From Nonomuraea sediminis (lineage in GTDB: Bacteria; Actinomycetota; Actinomycetes; Streptosporangiales; Streptosporangiaceae): a stretch of DNA of 64,000 nt. The notes beneath the pieces were generated by a model. It had not been told where the DNA came from. It worked only from the letters and a program-made list of their open reading frames with translations, and ran no database searches. The first letter of the stretch is position 1, and every line of letters begins with the position of its first letter. Shown here in pieces: positions 41,640 through 50,207 of this stretch. The stretch spans positions 62,001-126,000 of the forward strand of contig NZ_JAHDTI010000016.1 in the NCBI RefSeq assembly GCF_018531495.1. The letters run 5' to 3'. Both the position numbers and the translations under genes were made by a program.

Positions 41640-42537
41640 GACCACGCTTCCCCGACCGGCCCGCTACGAGGACCTGACCCGGATCAGGGCCACCAACCCC
41701 GAGGCGATCGCCGAGGCCGCTGCCCGCCGCGAGCGGCGCGGCCTGCCCGGCGAGGGCGAGCGGCTGCTCATCATCGCCGCCGACCATCCGGCCCGCGGCG
41801 CGCTGGCGGTGCGTGACAGGCCGCTGGCCATGGCCAGCCGTGCCGACCTGCTGCACCGCCTGCAGGTGGCGCTGTCCAGGCCCGGCGTCGACGGCATCCT
41901 GGCCTCGCCCGACGTGCTGGAGGACCTGCTGCTGCTCGGCGCCCTGGAGGGCAGGCTGGCCTTCGGCTCGATGAACAGGGGCGGCCTGCAGGGCTCGGTC
42001 TTCGAGCTGGACGACCGCTTCACCGGCTTCGATGCGCCGTCGATCGACGCCATGCGCCTGGACGGCGGCAAGATGCTGTGCCGCATCGACCCGGCCGACC
42101 ACGCCACGGTCGCCACGTTGGAGTCGTGCGCCCGCGCGGTCACCGACCTGGCCCGCCGGCGCCTGGTGGCGATGGTCGAGCCGTTCTGGTCGGGGCGCAC
42201 GCAGACGGGATCGGTCCGCAACGACCTGTCGCCCGACGCCGTGATCCGCGCGATCAGCATCGCCCAGGCGCTCGGCGTGACCTCCGCCTACACCTGGCTC
42301 AAGATCCCGGCGGTGGCCGAGATGGAGCGCGTCATGGCGGCCACCACGCTGCCGGCGCTGCTGCTCGGCGGCGACCCGCCCGACATCGACGCGGCCTACG
42401 CCGAGTGGGGCCGCGCACTGCAACTGCCCGGCGTGCGGGGCCTGGTGGTCGGCAGGGCCCTGCTCTACCCACCGGACGACGACGTCGCCACCGCCGTGGA
42501 CGCCGCCGCCGCCCTGGTCCGTGAGGTGAGTCCATGA
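41629..42537 (+). CDS. Class I aldolase-like (beta/alpha)8 protein of the iol operon (Cgl0159 type)
   Basis: The 302-residue TIM-barrel protein is of the type found between iolC and iolB in actinobacteria. Visible elements are LLIIAADHPARGALAV, FGSMNRGGLQGSVFELDDRFTGF, AYTWLKIPAV (the Lys is a candidate Schiff-base residue) and GLVVGRALLYPPDDDV. By context it splits the phosphorylated deoxy-keto-gluconate into a C3 phosphate and malonate semialdehyde, the role of IolJ elsewhere. It overlaps iolC by 11 bp and iolB by 4 bp. Confidence 0.85.
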   Translation: MLTETTLPRPARYEDLTRIRATNPEAIAEAAARRERRGLPGEGERLLIIAADHPARGALAVRDRPLAMASRADLLHRLQVALSRPGVDGILASPDVLEDLLLLGALEGRLAFGSMNRGGLQGSVFELDDRFTGFDAPSIDAMRLDGGKMLCRIDPADHATVATLESCARAVTDLARRRLVAMVEPFWSGRTQTGSVRNDLSPDAVIRAISIAQALGVTSAYTWLKIPAVAEMERVMAATTLPALLLGGDPPDIDAAYAEWGRALQLPGVRGLVVGRALLYPPDDDVATAVDAAAALVREVSP

Positions 42538-43361
42538 CCTACATCCCGTACGGCAAGGCTGCCCGCGACCCGTGGTCGGTCGAGATCACCCCTTCCGCGG
42601 CGGGCTGGACCTACTCCGGCCTGCGCGTGATCGACCTGGGCGAGCCGGTGGAGTTCGACACCGGCGAGGAGGAGATGCTGGTCCTGCCCCTGGCGGGTTC
42701 CTGCACGGTCTCCCACGGCCAGGGAACCTTCGAGCTGAAGGGCCGCGAATCCGTCTTCTCCGGCCCCTCCGACTTCGCCTACCTCCCGATCGGCACGCAC
42801 GTGCGGCTGTCGGGCGAGGGCAGGATCGCCCTGCCCAGCGCCCGGGCCACCCGCGCGCTCGAGCCCAGGTACGTGCCCGCCTCCGACGTCGCCGTGGAGA
42901 TCAGGGGCGCGGGGCAGTCGAGCAGGCAGGTGAACAACTTCTGCTCGCCCGAGGTCTTCGACTGCGACAAGCTCATGGCCGTGGAGGTCCTCACCCCTGG
43001 CGGCAACTGGTCGTCCTACCCGCCGCACAAGCACGACACGCCGAACCCGGGCGAGGCCGTGCTCGAGGAGATCTACTACTTCGAGGGCGGGCCCGGCTAC
43101 CAGCGCGTCTACACCTCCGAACGCGGCCACATCGACACGCTGGCCGAGGTGCGCCCCGGCGACGTGGTGCTGGTCCCCTACGGCTACCACGGCCCGTCGA
43201 TGGCCGCTCCCGGCTACGACCTGTACTACCTCAACGTCCTGGCGGGCCCGGCCGGGGAGCGGTCGATGGCCTTCTGCGACGACCCCGCCCACGCCTGGAT
43301 CCGCGGCTCCTGGGCCGGCCAGGCGATCGACCCTCGACTGCCCTTCGGGAGGAACCCATGA
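42534..43361 (+). CDS. iolB: 5-deoxy-glucuronate isomerase IolB
   Basis: The 275-residue double-cupin protein has the metal-binding stretch YPPHKHDTPNPGEAVLEEIYYF followed by GDVVLVPYGYHGPSMAAPGYDLYYLNVLAG, which is diagnostic of IolB. It converts 5-deoxy-glucuronate to 2-deoxy-5-keto-gluconate in the cytoplasm. Start and stop overlap the neighbours by 4 bp each. Confidence 0.95.
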   Translation: MTYIPYGKAARDPWSVEITPSAAGWTYSGLRVIDLGEPVEFDTGEEEMLVLPLAGSCTVSHGQGTFELKGRESVFSGPSDFAYLPIGTHVRLSGEGRIALPSARATRALEPRYVPASDVAVEIRGAGQSSRQVNNFCSPEVFDCDKLMAVEVLTPGGNWSSYPPHKHDTPNPGEAVLEEIYYFEGGPGYQRVYTSERGHIDTLAEVRPGDVVLVPYGYHGPSMAAPGYDLYYLNVLAGPAGERSMAFCDDPAHAWIRGSWAGQAIDPRLPFGRNP

Positions 43362-45190
43362 CGCGACTGACCGTCGCCCAGGCGGTGGTGCGTTTCCTGG
43401 CCGGCCAGTGGACCGAGCGGGACGGGGTCGAGCATCGCCTGTTCGGCGGCGTGTTCGGCATCTTCGGGCACGGCAACGTGGCGGGGCTCGGGCAGGCGCT
43501 GGCCACCTCGCCGCAGGACGGCCTGCCGTACCGGCTGGCCCGCAACGAGCAGGCGATGGTGCACGCGGCGGCGGGCTACGCGCGGGCGAGCAACCGGCTG
43601 TCCACGCTGGCCTGCACCTCCTCGGTTGGGCCAGGCGCGACCAACATGGTCACGGGGGCGGCGGGCGCGACGATCAACCGGCTGCCCGTGCTGCTGCTAC
43701 CCGGTGACGTGTTCGCCACCCGGGTGGCCAACCCGGTGCTGCAGGAGCTGGAGGATCCGCGTTCCCTCGACATCTCGGTCAACGACGCCTTCAAGCCGGT
43801 CTCCCGGTTCTGGGACCGGGTCAACCGGCCCGAGCAGCTGCCGGCGGCGCTGCTGGGGGCGATGCGGGTGCTGACCGACCCGGCCGAGACGGGCGCGGTG
43901 ACGCTGGCGCTGCCGCAGGACGTGCAGGCCGAGGCGTGGGACTGGCCCGAGGAGCTGTTCGCCAGGCGCGTCTGGCACGTGCCGCGGCCCAGGCCTGAGC
44001 GGGCCGCGCTGGAGCGGGCCGCCGAACTCATCAGGACTGCCAGGCGGCCGATCATCGTCGCGGGCGGCGGGGTCATCTACAGCGAGGCGACCGAGCAGCT
44101 GCGCGCCTTCGCCGAGACCTACGGCATCCCTGTGGCCGAGACGCAGGCGGGCAAGGGCAGCCTGCCGTACGGGCACGAGCTGGCGGTGGGGGCAGTCGGC
44201 GCGACCGGGACGACGGCGGCCAACGCGCTCGCCCGCGAGGCCGACCTGATCATCGGCGTCGGCACCCGTTACAGCGACTTCACCACGGCCTCGCGCTCGA
44301 TCTTCGGGGCCGACGCCGCAGTCGTGAACCTCAACATCACCGCCTTCGACGCGGCCAAGCTGTCGGGCATGCAGCTGGTGGCCGACGCCCGCGAGGGCCT
44401 GGTGGACCTCACCGAGGCCTGCCGCGGCTGGGCCTCCGAGGACGGCTACCGGGCCCGCGCCGCCGGGCTGAACCGCGCGTGGGACGCGGCGGTCGACGCG
44501 GCCTTCGCGCTGGACGGCACGCCGCTGCCGCAGCCGGCGGTGATCGGCGCGGTCAACGCCGCGGCCGGCGAGGACGGCGTGGTGGTGTGCGCGGCCGGGT
44601 CGATGCCCGGCGACCTGCACAAGCTCTGGCGGCCCAGCGGCCCTGGCAGCTACCACGTCGAGTACGGCTACTCCTGCATGGGCTACGAGATCGCCGGCGG
44701 GCTCGGCGTGAAGCTGGCCGCGCCCAAGCGCGAGGTCTTCGTCATGGTGGGCGATGGCTCCTACCTGATGATGGCCCAGGAGCTGGTCACGGCCGTGGCC
44801 GAGGGCATCAAGCTGATCGTGGTGCTGGTCGACAACTTCGGCTTCGCCTCGATCGGGCGCCTGTCGGAGAGCGTCGGCGCCGAGCGCCTGGGCACCTCCT
44901 ACGCCCTGCGCGGCACCGGCCGCTACGACGGCGGGCCGCTGCCCGTCGACCTGGCGGCCAACGCGGCCAGCCTGGGCGCCACGGTCGTGCGCCCCGACTC
45001 GCTCGAGGACCTGCGCAAGGCCCTGGCGGCGGCCAGGGCGGCCGAGGAGACCACGGTCATCTACGTCAGGACCGACCCGCTGCTCGACGCGCCCTCCTCC
45101 GAGGCGTGGTGGGACGTGCCGGTGGCCGAGACCTCCCCGCTGCACGCCGCCTACACCGAGGCCAAGCGCTCCCAGCACCCGCACCTGTAA
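43358..45190 (+). CDS. iolD: 3D-(3,5/4)-trihydroxycyclohexane-1,2-dione hydrolase IolD
   Basis: The 610-residue thiamine-diphosphate enzyme has an activating Glu in NEQAMVHAAAGYAR, and VMVGDGSYLMMAQELVTAVAEGIKLIVVLVDNFGF is the GDG...N TPP/Mg motif. GIFGHGNVAGLGQAL and GYSCMGYEIAGGLGVKLA are IolD-like. It opens the ring of the dione made by IolE. It is the last gene of the operon and is followed by a strong hairpin (45198-45228). Confidence 0.95.
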   Translation: MTRLTVAQAVVRFLAGQWTERDGVEHRLFGGVFGIFGHGNVAGLGQALATSPQDGLPYRLARNEQAMVHAAAGYARASNRLSTLACTSSVGPGATNMVTGAAGATINRLPVLLLPGDVFATRVANPVLQELEDPRSLDISVNDAFKPVSRFWDRVNRPEQLPAALLGAMRVLTDPAETGAVTLALPQDVQAEAWDWPEELFARRVWHVPRPRPERAALERAAELIRTARRPIIVAGGGVIYSEATEQLRAFAETYGIPVAETQAGKGSLPYGHELAVGAVGATGTTAANALAREADLIIGVGTRYSDFTTASRSIFGADAAVVNLNITAFDAAKLSGMQLVADAREGLVDLTEACRGWASEDGYRARAAGLNRAWDAAVDAAFALDGTPLPQPAVIGAVNAAAGEDGVVVCAAGSMPGDLHKLWRPSGPGSYHVEYGYSCMGYEIAGGLGVKLAAPKREVFVMVGDGSYLMMAQELVTAVAEGIKLIVVLVDNFGFASIGRLSESVGAERLGTSYALRGTGRYDGGPLPVDLAANAASLGATVVRPDSLEDLRKALAAARAAEETTVIYVRTDPLLDAPSSEAWWDVPVAETSPLHAAYTEAKRSQHPHL

Positions 45191-45197
45191 GCAGGCC

Positions 45198-45228
45198 GTC
45201 GCGCCCGCCCCTCGGGGGTGGGCGCGAC
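45198..45228. terminator. Bidirectional hairpin between iolD and the MarR gene
   Basis: GTCGCGCCC pairs with GGGCGCGAC (9 bp) around a GC-rich loop that can extend the stem. It lies 7 bp after the iolD stop and 1 bp after the convergent MarR stop, so it can end both transcripts. Confidence 0.8.
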
Positions 45229-45229
45229 T

Positions 45230-45688
45230 CTATTTCCGCAGCCGTTCCGCCTGCGCGACGCCCACCTCTCGCGCGCGCCGCAGGTAGTCGGCGATCACGT
45301 CGAGCTCGGCGTCGGAGTACCGGTTCAGCACCTCGCCATAGGCGGTGCCCGGGATCCGCCACGCCTCGCCGATCCTGGCCCGCGCCTCGGGCACCAGCCC
45401 GATGAGCGCCTTGCGCCGGTCGTGCGGATCGGCGTGCCGTACCACCAGACCGGCCTTCTCCAGGCGGTCGACCAGCCTGGAGGCCGAGCCGGGCGTCAGG
45501 CCCGTCAGCTTGGCGATCTCTCCCGTGGGCATCGGCTCCTCCTGCGAGTCGAGCAGCGACACGCACTGCAGATCGGTTGGATGCAGGCCGAGATGCTCCG
45601 CCAGGGCCTGGTTGAACAGCACATACGCCGCGTAGTGGCGCTGGCTCTCCGCGATGATCCGCGCCAGCTTGTCGTTCCTGTTTGACAT
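45230..45688 (-). CDS. MarR-family repressor
   Basis: The 152-residue winged-helix protein has PTGEIAKLTGLTPGSASRLVDRLEKAGLVVRHADPHDRRKALIGL as its HTH and wing with the conserved DxRxxx motif. ATG 45688 has AGGAGGCGCC upstream. It is divergent from an MFS exporter gene and its binding sites are visible in the gap, so it most likely represses the exporter and itself until a phenolic ligand or drug binds. Confidence 0.92.
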   Translation of the reverse strand: MSNRNDKLARIIAESQRHYAAYVLFNQALAEHLGLHPTDLQCVSLLDSQEEPMPTGEIAKLTGLTPGSASRLVDRLEKAGLVVRHADPHDRRKALIGLVPEARARIGEAWRIPGTAYGEVLNRYSDAELDVIADYLRRAREVGVAQAERLRK

Positions 45689-45736
45689 GGCGCCTCCTGA
45701 TCGTCCATATTTATGTGCGTCACACAACATATTCTT

Positions 45737-45751
45737 CACACAATATGTGTG
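45737..45751. promoter_or_regulatory. MarR-type operator
   Basis: CACACAATATGTGTG has perfect 6-bp arms around ATA. A related sequence, TATGTGCGTCACACA, lies about 25 bp away toward the MarR gene. Both sit in the 89-bp gap between the divergent MarR and MFS genes. Confidence 0.6.
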
Positions 45752-45777
45752 TCGCGATTATAGCTCAGGAGACTCCC

Positions 45778-47121
45778 GTGTTACTCGCGCAACCTCGCGC
45801 CCGCCCGTACGCCGTGCTCGCGGTCGTGCTCTCCGCGTCGGTGATCGACCTGCTCGACTCCACGATCACCAACATCGCCGCCCCCACCATCGCCGCCGAC
45901 CTCGGCGGCGGCGAGACCCTCATCCAGTGGCTCGGCGCCGCCTACTCCCTCGCGCTCGGCGTGCTGCTCGTGGTGGGCGGCCGCCTTGGCGACAAGTACG
46001 GCAGGCGCCGCCTCTTCCTGACCGGCCTGACCGGCTTCACCGTGGCCTCGATCGCGTGCGGGCTGGCCCTCACGCCGGCCATGCTCATCGTGTCCCGCCT
46101 GGTCCAAGGGGCGTTCGGCGCCCTGCTCGTCCCGCAGGGCTTCGGCATTGTCACCGCGGTCTTCCCGCGCGAACAGCGTGCCAGGGCCTTCAGCGCCTTC
46201 GCCCCCGTGCTCGGCCTGTCCGCCGTCAGCGGTCCCATCCTGGCCGGGTTCCTGATCCAGGCCGACCTGCTGGGCACCGGCTGGCGCGCCATGTTCCTGA
46301 TCAACCTCGTGCTCGGCGGCGGCGCCCTGATCGCCGCCCGCCTCCTGCTCCCCCGCGACGCGGGCGACCGCTCGGTCACCCTCGACGGCCCCGGCGCCAC
46401 GCTGCTCGCGCTCGCCATGCTGGGCCTGCTCTACGGCCTGATCGACGGCACCGGCCACGGCTGGTCCGCGCCGCCGCTCGGCTCGCTGGCCGCCGGGCTG
46501 GTCTGCTTCGCCCTCTTCTGCCGGCGCCAGGTCACCGCGCCCGCCCCGCTCATCGTGCCCTCGCTGCTGCGCAACCGCGGCTTCACCTGGGGCCTCGTGC
46601 TGAGCGTCGTCTTCTTCGCCGCGGTCTCCGGGCTGCTGTACGTGCTGTCGCTGTTCATGCAGAACGGCCTCGGGTACGGCCCGCTGCGAGCCGCGCTCGG
46701 CCTGGCTCCCGTGGCGGCCGGGATCGTCGTCTCCTCGATCGTCTGCCGGAAGCTCGTCGCCTCCCTCGGACGTGTCCTGATCCTCGCCGGGCTGCTCATC
46801 ACGCTCGCGGGCGTGGGCTGGTTGCTCTTGCTCGGCCCCACGCCGCCCGCGTGGCTGCTCGCCCTCCCTGTGCTGACCATCGGCCTGGGCATGGGCACCT
46901 GCTTCGCCGCCGTCTACGACGTCACCATCGGCGACGTCGACCAGCACGAGACCGGCAGCGCCAGTGGAGCCCTCACCGCGGTCCAACAACTGGCCAACGC
47001 CATCGGCGCCGCCGCCGTCATCACCGTCTTCTTCGGCTCCGTGACCGCCGCCCTGCTGCTCGTCACGGCCGCCATCCTCATCTGCTGCGGGCTGGTCTGG
47101 CTCCTGCCCCGCCGTCACTGA
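45778..47121 (+). CDS. MFS multidrug exporter (DHA2-type)
   Basis: The 447-residue membrane protein has LLDSTITNIAAPTIAADLGGGETLIQW in TM1 and the following loop, GGRLGDKYGRRRLFL as motif A, and 12-14 TM segments. This is an EmrB/QacA-like proton antiporter of unknown drug. GTG 45778 follows TCAGGAGACTCCC. It forms an operon with the SDR-like gene 19 bp downstream. Confidence 0.9.
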   Translation: MLLAQPRARPYAVLAVVLSASVIDLLDSTITNIAAPTIAADLGGGETLIQWLGAAYSLALGVLLVVGGRLGDKYGRRRLFLTGLTGFTVASIACGLALTPAMLIVSRLVQGAFGALLVPQGFGIVTAVFPREQRARAFSAFAPVLGLSAVSGPILAGFLIQADLLGTGWRAMFLINLVLGGGALIAARLLLPRDAGDRSVTLDGPGATLLALAMLGLLYGLIDGTGHGWSAPPLGSLAAGLVCFALFCRRQVTAPAPLIVPSLLRNRGFTWGLVLSVVFFAAVSGLLYVLSLFMQNGLGYGPLRAALGLAPVAAGIVVSSIVCRKLVASLGRVLILAGLLITLAGVGWLLLLGPTPPAWLLALPVLTIGLGMGTCFAAVYDVTIGDVDQHETGSASGALTAVQQLANAIGAAAVITVFFGSVTAALLLVTAAILICCGLVWLLPRRH

Positions 47122-47140
47122 ACCCTTCTGGAGGCTTTCC

Positions 47141-47953
47141 ATGATTCTCGTCACCGGCTCCCGTGGCGCCGTCGCCACGCACCTGATCTCCCTGCTGCGC
47201 GAGCGCGGCCTGCCGTTCCGCGCCGCCTCGAGCGCCGCCGACGCCGAGGTCACCCTGAACCTGTCGGATCCCGCCACGTTCGCGCCCGCGCTGGAAGGCG
47301 TGACCTCCGTCTTCCTCTACGCCAACGACGGTCAACCGGCCACCTTCGCCAAGGAAGCGGTCGCGGCGGGCGTCCGCGATGTCGTGCTGCTGTCCTCGGC
47401 CTCGGTCCTCGCCCCTGACGCCGACAGCAAGCCGCTGGCCAGGTCCCACCTGGAGGTCGAGCGGGCGCTGTTCGACTCGCCGCTCCAGGTGACCTCGCTG
47501 CGCCCCGGCGCGTTCGCGAGCAACGCGCTCGGCTGGGCGTGGGCGCTGCGCTCCGGGCGGCCGATCAGCCTGCCGTACCCGAACGCGCACAACGACGCCA
47601 TCCACGAGGCCGACATCGCCGAGGCCGCGCTGGCCGTGCTCACCGAGCCGGACAAGGCAGGAGGCCCCTACACGCTGACCGGTCCCGAGTCGCTCAGCTT
47701 CGTCGATCAGGTGGAGATCCTCGCCGCGGCCACCGGGCGCGCCATCCCCATCGAGACCGTCACCCGCGAGCAGTGGAAGGCCGCGATGGGCGACTACATG
47801 CGCCCCGAGTACGCCGACGCGCTCCTGGACTGGTGGCAGTCCTGCGACGGCCGCCCCGCCACCCTGACCTCCGACGTGGAGACGCTCACCGGCCGGACTC
47901 CCCGCACGTTCGCCACCTGGGCACGCGATCACGCCGAGGCCTTCGCATCATGA
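47141..47953 (+). CDS. NmrA-like/atypical SDR NAD(P)-binding protein
   Basis: The 270-residue extended SDR has MILVTGSRGAVATHLISLLRERGLPFRAAS (a shortened GxxGxxG nucleotide motif) and VVLLSSASVLAP, and lacks the YxxxK catalytic pair, as in NmrA/NAD(P)H-azoreductase-like proteins. It may be a redox sensor or quinone-type reductase acting with the exporter. It is in the MarR-controlled operon. Confidence 0.85.
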   Translation: MILVTGSRGAVATHLISLLRERGLPFRAASSAADAEVTLNLSDPATFAPALEGVTSVFLYANDGQPATFAKEAVAAGVRDVVLLSSASVLAPDADSKPLARSHLEVERALFDSPLQVTSLRPGAFASNALGWAWALRSGRPISLPYPNAHNDAIHEADIAEAALAVLTEPDKAGGPYTLTGPESLSFVDQVEILAAATGRAIPIETVTREQWKAAMGDYMRPEYADALLDWWQSCDGRPATLTSDVETLTGRTPRTFATWARDHAEAFAS

Positions 47954-47957
47954 GGCC

Positions 47958-48152
47958 ATGACGATCTCCATCGAGCCCGGCGATCTCCCCCAGGTCACCC
48001 GCGTATTGAAGGAGAGCTGGGGCGGCACCACCGTGGTGGCGCTCGGGCGGGGCGAGACGGTCGACGCCGCCGCACTGCCCGGCTTCGTCGCGCTCGACGG
48101 CATCCCGATCCGGCGCGAGCTGGAGCTCGAACTCCCGCTTTCCCCCGGATAA
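47958..48152 (+). pseudogene. GNAT acetyltransferase relic (internal deletion)
   Basis: This 64-codon frame reads MTISIEPGDLPQVTRVLKE and SWGGTTVVALGRGETVDAAA, then LPGFVAL, joined to DGIPIRRELELELPL. The first part is the start of a GNAT-type protein and the last part resembles the extreme C-terminal tail (GIPIRDELELE) of the same family, so the acetyl-CoA-binding core of about 100 residues seems to have been lost in frame. Alternatively it is a genuine short protein. It lies 4 bp after the SDR gene and is followed by a terminator. No acetyltransferase activity is possible. Confidence 0.55.
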
Positions 48153-48155
48153 GAA

Positions 48156-48186
48156 GAAACCCCCGCCTGCCGTGTGCGGGGGTTTC
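48156..48186. terminator. Strong bidirectional terminator
   Basis: GAAACCCCCGC and GCGGGGGTTTC form a perfect 11-bp stem with a 9-nt loop, followed by a short T-rich stretch. It lies between the convergent MarR-exporter operon and the flavin monooxygenase gene and can serve both. Confidence 0.9.
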
Positions 48187-48191
48187 TGTCT

Positions 48192-49736
48192 TCAGCCCAG
48201 GACGGTGCCGAGCGCGGCGGCCAGGTCGCCGCGGGGATCGGGGCTCGCGCCCTCGGCGCGCCAGGCCACGTACCCGTCAGGGCGGACCAGCACCGCGCCG
48301 TCCCCGTCCAGCCGGTAGCGGCCGGGCCAGGCGCCCTCGACGTCCAGCACGTCCTGCCCCACCTGGTAGCCCCGCACCCCGGCCGCCCGGGCCGCCTCGA
48401 CCCAGGCCGGTGAGGCCGACAGCAGCACGAAGGCGTCGTGGAACAGGTCGTGGACGCCGATCCTGGCGCCGTCGTGGTCGAGCCAGACGTGCGGCGCCCG
48501 GGTGCCGGGGCGGGCGTCCTGCTGGACGGTCTCGCCGAACACTCCCTCATGATCGGCACCCACCATGGCCGTGGAACGGTAGCGCTGGCCCAGGATGCAC
48601 ATGATCGGGTCAACCGGGTCGTCCTCAGGGTTCGGGCCGAAGCGGGCCTGCTGGCTGCGCACGGTCAGGTCGGCCAGCTCGAGCGCGACCGGGCGGCGCT
48701 CGGCCTCATAGGTGTCGAGCAGCCGGTCGGAGGCGCCGCCGTTGATCACGGCGGCCAGCTTCCACGCCAGGTTGTGCGCGTCCTGCACGCCCGAGTTGGC
48801 GCCCATCGCCTGCGCCGCCGGCCACACGTGCGCGGCGTCGCCGACCAGGAACACGCGCCCGTCGCGGTAGCGCTCGGCCACGCCCACGGCCTCCACCCAC
48901 GCGGCCTTGCCCACGATCTCGACGGGCAGGTCGCGCCCGATCATCTGCCTGGCGATGTCCGCGAGGCGCTCGTCGGTGTAGTCGTCGGGCGACTCCTCGG
49001 CCGGGTCGTAGGTGACCCCGACGCCCCAGTGGTCAGGCAGCGCGTGCGAGGCGAACGCCCCGTTGGCCGTGGCGCCAGGGCCGCCGATGATCCAGAACAG
49101 CGCCTTCTTCTCGATGATGCCGGACAGGTCGGCGCGGAAGGTGAACGACACGAAGTTCCGCAGGACGCCCAGGCCGGGACGGTCGATGCCGAGCTGCTCC
49201 CTGATCCTGCCACGGAAGCCGTCGGCCGCGATCACGTAGCCGGCCCTGATCGTGCGCCGCTCGCCGGTGGCGCGGTCCTCGGTCACCACGGTCACGCCGT
49301 CGGCGTCCGGTTCGACCGACAGGCACTGGGTGTTGAAGCGCAGGTCGGCGCCCGCCTTGCGGGCGGTCTCGGCCAGGATCGGCTCGACCGTGCTCTGGTC
49401 GGCCAGGCCGAACACGCCCGCCGTCAGCTCGGGCAGGGCCCTGGACGACTCGTCGTCGCCGCCCCAGAGCCACTGCCACTCGCCGTCGAGCGTGACGCAG
49501 CGGGCCACGCCCGACTCGTCCTCGAACGGCCGGCCGGCCTCCTTGACCGCCTGCTCCAGGCCGAGCGGGCGGTAGATCTCCAGCGTGCGCTGGTTGATGC
49601 CGCGGGCCCGGCCCAGGATCGAGATGCCGTAGTGGCGGTCGACCATGACGCAGGGCACTCCGTGGTGCGAGAGGAACAGCGCCGAGGCCAGACCGGCGTA
49701 GCCGCCGCCGACGATCAGTACGGGAGTGGTCTCCAT
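48192..49736 (-). CDS. Group A FAD-dependent aromatic monooxygenase
   Basis: The 514-residue flavin hydroxylase has PVLIVGGGYAGLASALFLSHHGV as the FAD motif, a DG motif in VIAADGFRGRIRE and GDAAHVWPAAQAMGANSGVQDAHNLAWKL as the second FAD/NADPH motif. The C-terminal thioredoxin-like domain (about 390-514) is as in PHBH/rifampicin-monooxygenase relatives. It hydroxylates an aromatic compound or drug; the substrate is unknown. It lies 13 bp after a small hypothetical gene and is controlled, by position, by the divergent PadR protein. Confidence 0.9.
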   Translation of the reverse strand: METTPVLIVGGGYAGLASALFLSHHGVPCVMVDRHYGISILGRARGINQRTLEIYRPLGLEQAVKEAGRPFEDESGVARCVTLDGEWQWLWGGDDESSRALPELTAGVFGLADQSTVEPILAETARKAGADLRFNTQCLSVEPDADGVTVVTEDRATGERRTIRAGYVIAADGFRGRIREQLGIDRPGLGVLRNFVSFTFRADLSGIIEKKALFWIIGGPGATANGAFASHALPDHWGVGVTYDPAEESPDDYTDERLADIARQMIGRDLPVEIVGKAAWVEAVGVAERYRDGRVFLVGDAAHVWPAAQAMGANSGVQDAHNLAWKLAAVINGGASDRLLDTYEAERRPVALELADLTVRSQQARFGPNPEDDPVDPIMCILGQRYRSTAMVGADHEGVFGETVQQDARPGTRAPHVWLDHDGARIGVHDLFHDAFVLLSASPAWVEAARAAGVRGYQVGQDVLDVEGAWPGRYRLDGDGAVLVRPDGYVAWRAEGASPDPRGDLAAALGTVLG

Positions 49737-49749
49737 CGGGGCTTCCTCT

Positions 49750-50187
49750 CTAGCGGGTGGGGTCGTCGACGGTGGGGTAGGTGCCGTTCCTGCGCGCCTG
49801 GCGGGCGTCGTCCAGGTACTCCCTGGTGAGCATCGCGGAGACGATCGCGACGCCGCCGCGGTGCACGCGGATCTCGCTCCCGGCCGCCGTGCCGCTCAGC
49901 CGGATGCGGCGCTCGCCCTGGGCCGGGGCCTGCCAGTCCTTGACCTTGCCCCGGCCGGTCCAGCGCAGGTCCCACTGGTCGATCGTGGCGTCCTCGGGGA
50001 CGAGCAGCTTGACCATCGAGTGGTCGAGCTCGAGCCGCAGGTCGAGGTCGGAGGGCAGGGCGGGGGAACGCAGGTCGATCACGGTCTGGCCGTGACGGGA
50101 GCGGATCTCGAAGGAGCCCGCGGTGGTCCAGTTGCCCAGACGCTTGATGACGGTGTGGTCGGTGTGGATGCGCTCAGTCGTGTTCAT
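49750..50187 (-). CDS. Conserved hypothetical beta-rich protein (DUF1707/LiaF C-terminal-like)
   Basis: The 145-residue soluble protein has repeated beta-strand patterns (GSFEIRSRHGQTVIDLRSPALP; DLDLRLELDHSMVKLLVPEDATIDQWDL), like the beta-helical C-terminal domains of LiaF or DUF1707-type envelope-stress proteins; I do not recognise it beyond that. No signal or TM segment is present. It is the first gene of the unit with the monooxygenase, so both are expected to be PadR-regulated. Confidence 0.7.
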   Translation of the reverse strand: MNTTERIHTDHTVIKRLGNWTTAGSFEIRSRHGQTVIDLRSPALPSDLDLRLELDHSMVKLLVPEDATIDQWDLRWTGRGKVKDWQAPAQGERRIRLSGTAAGSEIRVHRGGVAIVSAMLTREYLDDARQARRNGTYPTVDDPTR

Positions 50188-50207
50188 GGCTCGATAGTTG
50201 CACTGAA

